DNA of 11,415 nt from an uncultured Eubacteriales bacterium (GTDB lineage Bacteria > Bacillota > Clostridia > Oscillospirales > CAG-272). The number at the start of each line of letters is the position of its first letter. The stretch's first letter is position 1. Shown here piece after piece: positions 7,082 to 11,415 of the stretch. The notes below the pieces were generated by a model. The model was not told the DNA's origin. It did no database searches and saw nothing but the letters and a program-made list of their open reading frames with translations. Location of the stretch: contig URHR01000061.1 of the NCBI GenBank assembly GCA_900547725.1, forward strand, positions 1 to 11,415, read 5' to 3'. Both the position numbers and the translations under genes were made by a program.

Positions 7082-7116
7082 AAAAAAAGAAAAAGGGCGG
7101 TCACCGCCACCCTTTT
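7082..7116 (-). terminator. Rho-independent terminator of the rubredoxin gene
   Basis: On the minus strand GGCGG-TGA-CCGCC (stem 7096-7100 with 7104-7108) is followed by CTTTTTCTTTTTTT. A weaker imperfect stem with GAAATG and CATTTC ends lies just before it (7118-7147). It insulates rubredoxin from polA. Confidence 0.82.
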
Positions 7117-7149
7117 CCGGAAATGCCGCAACGCCGCGCGGACATTTCT

Positions 7150-7335
7150 TTACTCCTCGTCCGCGTCCTCGTCGGTCGATTCCTCGGTGAAATCCTCTTT
7201 TGTCGCGCCGCAGAGCGGGCAGGTCCAGCTGTCGGGCAGATCTTCAAACTCTGTCCCTGCTTCAATCCCGTTCTCGGGGTCGCCCTCGGTCGGGTCATAT
7301 TCGTAGCCGCACAGCTCGCATACGTGGTGAATCAT
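7150..7335 (-). CDS. Rubredoxin
   Basis: A small cytoplasmic electron carrier with one iron held by four cysteines, used in anaerobes to pass electrons to oxygen or peroxide reductases and similar enzymes. The 61 residues contain both knuckles, CELCGY (Cys6, Cys9) and CPLCGA (Cys39, Cys42), with the family core YDPTEGDPENGI (13-24) and FEDLPDSW (30-37) between. Typical rubredoxins have 52-54 residues; here a 12-residue acidic tail (TEESTDEDADEE) follows the conserved KEDF end. AGGAG stands 7 nt before the ATG. The gene has its own promoter and terminator and no redox partner gene next to it, so its partner cannot be inferred from context. Confidence 0.96.
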   Translation of the reverse strand: MIHHVCELCGYEYDPTEGDPENGIEAGTEFEDLPDSWTCPLCGATKEDFTEESTDEDADEE

Positions 7336-7374
7336 GTCTGTTCTCCTTTTGCATTACATAGAATCGCGGTATAT

Positions 7375-7403
7375 ATGATAAAACATTCCGCCGCGTTTGT
7401 CAA
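7375..7403 (-). promoter_or_regulatory. Sigma-A promoter of the rubredoxin gene
   Basis: TTGACA (7398-7403) and TATCAT (7375-7380) on the minus strand with a 17-nt spacer; only one base departs from consensus. Predicted start near 7368, about 33 nt before the ATG. Confidence 0.8.
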
Positions 7404-7498
7404 GTATTATTTAACAAAAACTTATTTTCTGTTACTTTTTACCATATTTTCAATTGTGCTCATCCTGCGCGCATGGTCATCCTGCCAATTCCTTTTTG

Positions 7499-7527
7499 GG
7501 ATATTTTCGCCCATTTCTTCATAAATT
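7499..7527 (+). promoter_or_regulatory. Sigma-E-like sporulation promoter upstream of the spoVB-like gene
   Basis: GGATATT (7499-7505) and CATAAATT (7520-7527) are separated by 14 nt. The known mother-cell sigma-E consensus is roughly KMATATT, a 13-15 nt gap, then CATACANT; each element has one mismatch. No good sigma-A promoter was seen in 7404-7656. The predicted start is near 7534, giving a leader of about 120 nt. The match is by eye. Confidence 0.5.
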
Positions 7528-7564
7528 GAAGAGAGACGCCCCACCAAACCGCAAAATCCGAAGC

Positions 7565-7642
7565 AACCCGCAAAATGGCCATGCAAAAATCCCCTTATTC
7601 AAAGTTCTTGCGGGTTCGGGCAAAGCCCGAGGTCTTAACCCC
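7565..7642 (+). repeat. Structured leader with alternative hairpins, related to the 86-328 palindrome
   Basis: AACCCGCAA (7565-7573) pairs perfectly with TTGCGGGTT (7608-7616). A second hairpin TCGGGC-AAA-GCCCGA (7616-7630) is flanked by GGGTT (7612-7616) and AACCC (7637-7641), which could pair instead, so the two folds compete for the same GGGTT. Reversed, 7601-7630 resembles the left arm of the 86-328 element, sharing the 12-mer CGCAAGAACTTT and a GGG-CTTTGCCC block but lacking the inner hairpin. It ends one base before the AAGGAGGT ribosome binding site (7643-7650). It is either a shortened repeat copy or a translational control element. Confidence 0.5.
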
Positions 7643-7656
7643 AAGGAGGTACCGAT

Positions 7657-9201
7657 ATGAAGCAGGCAAAACAAATTGTCCGCGACGCGCTGCTCCTGAC
7701 CGCCGCCGCGTTTCTGATGCGCACGGCGGGCGTAAGCTTCGGCGTGGCGGTCTCGCGCCGTGCAGGACCGGAAGCAATGGGGCTGTTTTCCCTGATCTCG
7801 GGCGTTTACGGCTTTGCGCTCACGCTCGCGACCTCAGGCATTCAGCTCGGAACAACGCGCGTGGTGACCGAGACCGTCAGCCGCGGCAACTCTGCCCGCG
7901 TGCGCGCCATCCTGCGACGGGCAATCGCCTATGCTCTGGTTTGCGGCACTGCAGCGGCGCTTCTTCTGTTTTTCGGCGCGGGGCTGATCGGTACGCGCTT
8001 TCTCTCCGACGCACGCACCGTCCGCCCGCTCCGCCTGTTTGCGCTGACTCTCCCGCTCATCGCCTTCTCGTCGGTCTGCTCGGGCTACTTCGTCGCAGTC
8101 CGCCACGCGCGGCGCAACGCGGCAGTCCAGATCTTCGAGCAGGCGCTCAAATTTGCGCTGACCATCCTGCTCCTGTCGGTCGTTTCGCCGAAAAGCGCGG
8201 AGGGCATCTGCGTGCTTCTGGTGCTCGGCGGCGCGGGAGCGGAGGTGCTTTCCTTCTTCGTCGGGCTGTTTCTCTTCCTGTACGACCGCAAACAGGCGTG
8301 GTCGGGGCTTCCCGCCGAGCCTGCGCCGGACGAGCAGAAGGAACTGCTCAAAATCACAATTCCCGTGGCGCTGACCACCTATGTGCGCTCGGGGTTGGTC
8401 ACGCTTTCCCACGCGCTTGTCCCGGCAGGACTGCAGGCGGGCGGCATGAGCCATGCGGCTGCGCTTTCGGTGTTCGGCATCATCCACAGCATGGCACTCC
8501 CGGTTATCCTCTATCCCTCGGCGCTGATCTATTCGTTCGGCGGTCTGGTCATCCCCGCCATGGCGGACGGCATGGTGGAAAACAGCCCCCGGCATATCCG
8601 TTACATGATTTCCCGCGTGCTGTCGCTCTCGCTTTTCTTCTCCATCGGCGTTGCGGGCATTCTCGTCTCCTTTTCCGAGCCGCTCGGCGAGATTCTCTAC
8701 CCGAATACGGGCACGGGCTACTACCTCCGTCGGCTTGCTCCGTTAGTGCCCGTCATGTATGTGGACGCGGCGGTGGACTCCATGCTCAAGGGCATGGGCG
8801 AACAGCTGACCTCCATGCGCATCAATGTTGCCGACGCGCTTCTCTCGGTGCTTCTGATTCGCTTCCTCGTTCCGCACTGCGGCATTTCGGGCTACCTGTT
8901 TGCCATCTGGTTTTCGGAATGCTTCAACACCGTGCTGAGCATTACCCGCCTGCTGACGGTTGGCGGCGCGCGGGTGCGGGTCGTCAAATGGGTGTGGAAA
9001 CCCCTGCTTTCGGTGGTCGGCGCAACGTGGGGCGCGCACCTGCTCTTCGGCGGCAACGCGCCCGTGACCGTTCCCGCGCTTGTGCTGCAGATCGTTGTCG
9101 CGGTTCTGCTCTATGCGGTTCTGTTGCTGATTACCCGCGCCGTCGACCGCGAAGATCTTTCGTGGTTTCGCGATCTTGCGCCGATCAGGGGGCATTCGTA
9201 G
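7657..9201 (+). CDS. SpoVB-like polysaccharide flippase (MOP superfamily)
   Basis: A 514-residue integral membrane protein made almost entirely of hydrophobic helices broken by short charged loops, the pattern of the roughly 14-helix MOP exporters. It begins MKQAKQIVRDALLLTAAAFLMR; the stretch SALIYSFGGLVIPAMADG near residue 290 and the following Arg-rich loop resemble SpoVB and related polysaccharide transporters. B. subtilis SpoVB has 518 residues and is needed for spore cortex formation, probably moving lipid-linked precursors across the outer forespore membrane. The start ATG follows a perfect AAGGAGGT (7643-7650) by 6 nt. A sigma-E-like promoter upstream and dpaAB converging from the right support a sporulation role. 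It could instead be a generic teichoic acid or capsule flippase; the SpoVB subfamily assignment needs a phylogeny. Confidence 0.8.
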   Translation: MKQAKQIVRDALLLTAAAFLMRTAGVSFGVAVSRRAGPEAMGLFSLISGVYGFALTLATSGIQLGTTRVVTETVSRGNSARVRAILRRAIAYALVCGTAAALLLFFGAGLIGTRFLSDARTVRPLRLFALTLPLIAFSSVCSGYFVAVRHARRNAAVQIFEQALKFALTILLLSVVSPKSAEGICVLLVLGGAGAEVLSFFVGLFLFLYDRKQAWSGLPAEPAPDEQKELLKITIPVALTTYVRSGLVTLSHALVPAGLQAGGMSHAAALSVFGIIHSMALPVILYPSALIYSFGGLVIPAMADGMVENSPRHIRYMISRVLSLSLFFSIGVAGILVSFSEPLGEILYPNTGTGYYLRRLAPLVPVMYVDAAVDSMLKGMGEQLTSMRINVADALLSVLLIRFLVPHCGISGYLFAIWFSECFNTVLSITRLLTVGGARVRVVKWVWKPLLSVVGATWGAHLLFGGNAPVTVPALVLQIVVAVLLYAVLLLITRAVDREDLSWFRDLAPIRGHS

Positions 9202-9230
9202 TTATAATAATAGTGGGCGGAATTTTATCC

Positions 9231-9277
9231 CCCCTCATCAGTCGCTAACGCGACAGCTTCCCCCCAAGGGGAAGCCT
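9231..9277 (+). repeat. Palindromic intergenic repeat, diverged copy A
   Basis: Begins CCCCTCATCAGTCGC and holds two hairpins, GTCGC-TAAC-GCGAC (9241-9254) and GCTTCCCC-CCAA-GGGGAAGC (9256-9275). The layout (CCCTCATC, short hairpin, then a hairpin of CTTCCCC and GGGGAAG) is shared with copies at 9333 and 9483, but the sequence inside the hairpins differs. It lies 29 nt after the spoVB-like stop and may serve as its transcript end. Confidence 0.75.
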
Positions 9278-9332
9278 TCTTGCAAGATTCCTTTCGTATT
9301 ACACATTACACCACAGGGCGATAAGCGGAAAC

Positions 9333-9382
9333 GCCCTCATCCGTCACCTACAGCGACACCTTTCCCCTCGAAGGGGAAGGCT
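9333..9382 (+). repeat. Palindromic intergenic repeat, copy B
   Basis: Fifty bases starting GCCCTCATCCGTCACC. It matches the reverse complement of copy C (9483-9532) at 46 of 50 positions. The first hairpin is imperfect here (GTCACC-TACA-GCGAC), the second is CCTTTCCCCT with AGGGGAAGG. Confidence 0.85.
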
Positions 9383-9482
9383 TCCGTTGGTTCTGCAAGC
9401 TATATAAAGAGTGCTTCAAGCTTTATATTCTGCAAAGGTATATCTCCAAAAAGCAAATTCAGGCGAGAATATTACGCACCAT

Positions 9483-9532
9483 AGCCTTCCCCTTTGAGGG
9501 GGAAGGTGTCACCGTAGGTGACGGATGAGGGC
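9483..9532 (-). repeat. Palindromic intergenic repeat, copy C, inverted
   Basis: Reverse-complement copy of 9333-9382 with a perfect first hairpin GTCACC-TAC-GGTGAC (9508-9522). Copies B and C face each other across 100 bp of AT-rich sequence (9383-9482) that itself holds ATATAAAG (9402-9409) inverted as CTTTATAT (9421-9428). Together they form a 200-bp unit resembling a BIME or miniature inverted-repeat element. No gene is seen in 9202-9639. Confidence 0.85.
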
Positions 9533-9639
9533 GGATCGTGAAGGCAATCTACGATTCAAAATCATATTTACCCTGTTTGCACATCGGCTTCCTCTCGGGG
9601 GATAAATCTCATCCTACCAAATATCCGAAATACCCCGCG

Positions 9640-10200
9640 TTACAGGAATAAGCGCCGCTCCTGCCGTCCCTGCAACGCCGCTTCTATCGTCCGCGACAGG
9701 CAGGTGAAATCCGCCACCAAGGAATGCGGCTTCTTTTCGGGGTCGTCCTGCACCATCGGCACAAAGTAAATGTGCTTGCGCGAGAGCAGAATCCCGATGT
9801 TCCGCAGATTCGCGGACAGCGCGTCGTTCGATGCAAGCGCCAGAATCAACGGGCGGTCGCTCCGCAGGTGCGCTTTAGCCGCCATGCAGACCGCCGTGTC
9901 GGTAATTCCGTTTGCAAGCTTCGCAAGCGTATTCCCCGTGCAGGGACTGATGACCAGTGCGTCAAGGCGAACCGTCGGGCCTAACGGCTCGGTGTCCACC
10001 ACGGTGTGCAGAATACTGTGCCCCGTCAGGGCTTCGACCCGCTCGCGCAGATCGGCGGCGCGCCCGAACCGGGTATCGGTCGACCAGACCGTTTCGCTCA
10101 TAATCGGCAGAACCTCCTGCCCTGCCCGAACCAGTCCCTCCAGTTCCCGCAACGCCTTTGCATGGGTACAGAAGGAACCGCAGAATGCGTATCCAATCAT
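9640..10200 (-). CDS. dpaB: Dipicolinate synthase subunit B (flavoprotein)
   Basis: With DpaA it makes dipicolinic acid, the spore-core calcium chelator, from a lysine-pathway intermediate in the mother cell; it is also known as SpoVFB. The 186 residues have the flavoprotein (HFCD-type) fold: GYAFCGSFCTHAKA at the start, a central VISPCTGNTLAKLANGITD stretch (about 83-101), and ALASNDALSAN. B. subtilis SpoVFB has about 200 residues, so it is full length. The ATG overlaps the dpaA stop as ATGA, so translation is coupled; a GGAGAGGA stretch lies within 20 nt upstream. No clear terminator follows the stop; copy C of the repeat lies about 110 nt downstream. Confidence 0.93.
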   Translation of the reverse strand: MIGYAFCGSFCTHAKALRELEGLVRAGQEVLPIMSETVWSTDTRFGRAADLRERVEALTGHSILHTVVDTEPLGPTVRLDALVISPCTGNTLAKLANGITDTAVCMAAKAHLRSDRPLILALASNDALSANLRNIGILLSRKHIYFVPMVQDDPEKKPHSLVADFTCLSRTIEAALQGRQERRLFL

Positions 10201-11081
10201 ATCGGCTCATCCTCTCCGTTCTTTCCGTTACTGATCGGGAAACACGCCAGAACGGTCTGGGCAACGATCCGCCCCGCGCTCTCGGGAAAGCATCTGCCCG
10301 GCAGACCTCCGCCGCGTACCGTGCGAATTCCGCAAGCGCCCGCCGCGCCGAGATCAATCCCCCCGGGGAGCGACGCAAGCTCGATATACACGCACGCAGG
10401 CGGGAAGCGTTCGGCGGACGCACGGTCGAAAATCGGATACGGGACGGTATTGAACACCGCGCGGCAATCCCCCGGCAGGTCGATCGGCTGACCGTTTATC
10501 AGCCGCGCCGTCTCGTGCCCACGCGCACGTGCTTCGGTCAGGCTTTCCTCGCGGCGGGCAAGAACAAGCGTTCGCGCGCCCATGGATCGCAGGCGATCCG
10601 CAAGCAGGGAGGCAATTCTGCCATAGCCCGTCACCGCAACGCGGGTATCCCACAGGGTACAGGAGAGGTGCTCCATGGCAAGCAGGAGCGCCCCCTCGGC
10701 GGTCGGCGTTGCGTTTTTCAGTTGAAACAGCGGATCTTCCGCGTAATCTCTGACCGTCAGTCCGCGCGCTCCGGCTTCCGTTTTCCACGCGGCGGGCAGT
10801 TTTCCGCCGAGCAGAAGCGTTCCGACCGGGAGCAGTTCCACGATCTCGGAAAAACGGACTCCCGCCTGCTTCGGCGCAAGCGGAGTCGCCACGCGCACCT
10901 GATCCGCCGTCACGGGAAGCGGCAACAGGACGACGTCTGCGGGCAAAATCCCCCTCGGATTCTCCCCGTCCGTCCCGAACAAGCCCCATGTGCGCACGCA
11001 ACAGCCCATCCGCCGCAAATACTCCGCGGCGTATCTTTGCCGCACGTCTCCCCCGATTACGGCTACCGTCGGCATTCTCAT
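10197..11081 (-). CDS. dpaA: Dipicolinate synthase subunit A
   Basis: Dehydrogenase-like subunit of dipicolinate synthase (SpoVFA). The 294 residues start MRMPTVAVIGGDVRQRYAAE with the characteristic GGDxRQ, then NATPTAEGALLLAM (123-136), the NAD(P)-binding loop VTGYGRIASLLA (150-161), NTVPYPIFD (211-219), IELASLPGGID (233-243) and GLPGRCFPESAGRI (259-272). B. subtilis SpoVFA has 297 residues. The frame is open for 23 more codons, but GGAGG (11089-11093) stands 7 nt before ATG 11081, and the product then starts as the family does. It is first in a two-gene operon with dpaB. In Bacillus this operon is switched on late in the mother cell by sigma-K; I could not find a convincing sigma-K promoter here. 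Confidence 0.95.
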   Translation of the reverse strand: MRMPTVAVIGGDVRQRYAAEYLRRMGCCVRTWGLFGTDGENPRGILPADVVLLPLPVTADQVRVATPLAPKQAGVRFSEIVELLPVGTLLLGGKLPAAWKTEAGARGLTVRDYAEDPLFQLKNATPTAEGALLLAMEHLSCTLWDTRVAVTGYGRIASLLADRLRSMGARTLVLARREESLTEARARGHETARLINGQPIDLPGDCRAVFNTVPYPIFDRASAERFPPACVYIELASLPGGIDLGAAGACGIRTVRGGGLPGRCFPESAGRIVAQTVLACFPISNGKNGEDEPI

Positions 11082-11164
11082 TCCATCCCCTCCCGTCCGT
11101 CGTTTTCCCGACGTTAACAGGATATGCATAAGCCACCAAGGATGCGCCAAATGGGACTTTTGAA

Positions 11165-11232
11165 CCAGAGGGGGCTTTTAAGGAAAGCAACGCTTCGCTA
11201 CTGACGGTTGCAAGCAAACGTCACCCCTCCGG
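11165..11232. repeat. Nested inverted repeat upstream of dpaA
   Basis: Outer arms CCAGAGGGG (11165-11173) and CCCCTCCGG (11224-11232) pair at 8 of 9 positions; inside, TGACGGTTGC (11202-11211) and GCAAACGTCA (11214-11223) pair at 9 of 10 around AA. One palindrome appears nested in another, as if a second unit had been inserted. It lies 84 nt upstream of the dpaA start and is part of a gene-free stretch running from 11094 to the right edge. Confidence 0.65.
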
Positions 11233-11275
11233 ACTCCCCAAACCTTTTCACCCAGACTTACGGAGTGCAAACATA

Positions 11276-11369
11276 GTGCCCCTGATTATTGATGGATAAG
11301 GCGGAACGACACATGGGTCGTTCCCTACAACATACTATTATTGATGCGTTACACTCTTTTCAGGGGCGC
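11276..11369. repeat. Inverted repeat interrupted by a small hairpin element with 10-bp direct repeats
   Basis: GTGCCCCTGA (11276-11285) and TCAGGGGCGC (11360-11369) are inverted at 9 of 10 positions. Between them ATTATTGATG occurs twice (11285-11294 and 11337-11346), flanking 42 bp that contain the hairpin GGAACGAC-ACATGG-GTCGTTCC (11303-11324). Direct repeats around a hairpin look like a target duplication after insertion of a tiny element. The right arm can also pair with GCGCCCC (11382-11388) as GGGGCGC (11363-11369). No open frame with coding character was seen here. Confidence 0.6.
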
Positions 11370-11415
11370 AATCCGCAGGGAGCGCCCCGCATTCCATCTT
11401 GCCATCCGTTCTTAA

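Noticed and set aside
7575..9248. A 557-codon plus-strand frame overlapping the spoVB-like gene in another frame
   Set aside because: Its protein is arginine and alanine-rich without domains, whereas the overlapping frame encodes a clear membrane transporter with a perfect Shine-Dalgarno sequence.
9231..9532. The repeat cluster as a CRISPR array
   Set aside because: Only three copies, in mixed orientation, with unequal spacing, internally palindromic units and no cas genes nearby.
11118..11126. Sigma-K-like -10 element (CATATCCTG on the minus strand) upstream of dpaA
   Set aside because: It matches CATANNNT, but I find no AC-type -35 element about 16 nt upstream, so the support is too weak to annotate a promoter.

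Overview
The window looks like chromosome from an endospore-forming, GC-rich member of the Clostridia (Bacillota). The evidence is a complete dipicolinate synthase gene pair (dpaA, dpaB), a SpoVB-type flippase with a recognisable sigma-E-like promoter, an anaerobe-type rubredoxin, very strong GGAGG ribosome binding sites, consensus sigma-A promoters (TTGACA-N17-TATAAT before polA), and many GC-rich palindromic intergenic repeats of a kind seen in gut Clostridia. No rRNA, tRNA, CRISPR array, transposase or phage gene was seen.

Layout. Positions 2-94 hold the last codons of an unidentified plus-strand gene. It converges on a minus-strand operon (4091 to 320) through a large nested palindrome (about 86-328) that contains both stop codons. 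In transcription order the operon is a small SLOG/DUF2493 protein, a beta-phosphoglucomutase and a GH78 alpha-L-rhamnosidase. The last two overlap by ATGA. The operon promoter (4134-4162) is interleaved with a divergent promoter for a 58-residue ribbon-helix-helix protein (4213-4389), and an 11-bp near-identical repeat sits at each predicted transcription start. A perfect 21-bp hairpin (4394-4439) separates that small gene from convergent polA (7017 to 4462). Upstream of polA come a terminator and then rubredoxin (7335 to 7150). From 7404 to 7656 there is a leader with a sigma-E-like promoter and alternative hairpins, followed by the spoVB-like gene (7657-9201). A gene-free stretch (9202-9639) carries three copies of a palindromic repeat. 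Then come dpaB (10200 to 9640) and dpaA (11081 to 10197), overlapping by ATGA, and a gene-free right end (11094-11415) made of stacked inverted repeats.

How the genes work together. The rhamnosidase would release L-rhamnose from glycosides inside the cell, and beta-phosphoglucomutase would feed beta-glucose-1-phosphate into glycolysis. The SLOG protein at the head of that operon is AT-richer than its neighbours and its role is unknown; the divergent ribbon-helix-helix protein is the obvious candidate regulator. DpaA/DpaB make the spore-core solute dipicolinate, and the SpoVB-like flippase probably exports a lipid-linked cortex precursor, so the right half is a small sporulation neighbourhood. 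polA and rubredoxin are housekeeping.

I do not see a clearly new multi-gene system. The most interesting material is the divergent SLOG/ribbon-helix-helix control region, the palindrome fused to two convergent gene ends, and an apparent small insertion with 10-bp direct repeats at the right end. All functional calls come from reading the sequence; no database search was run.
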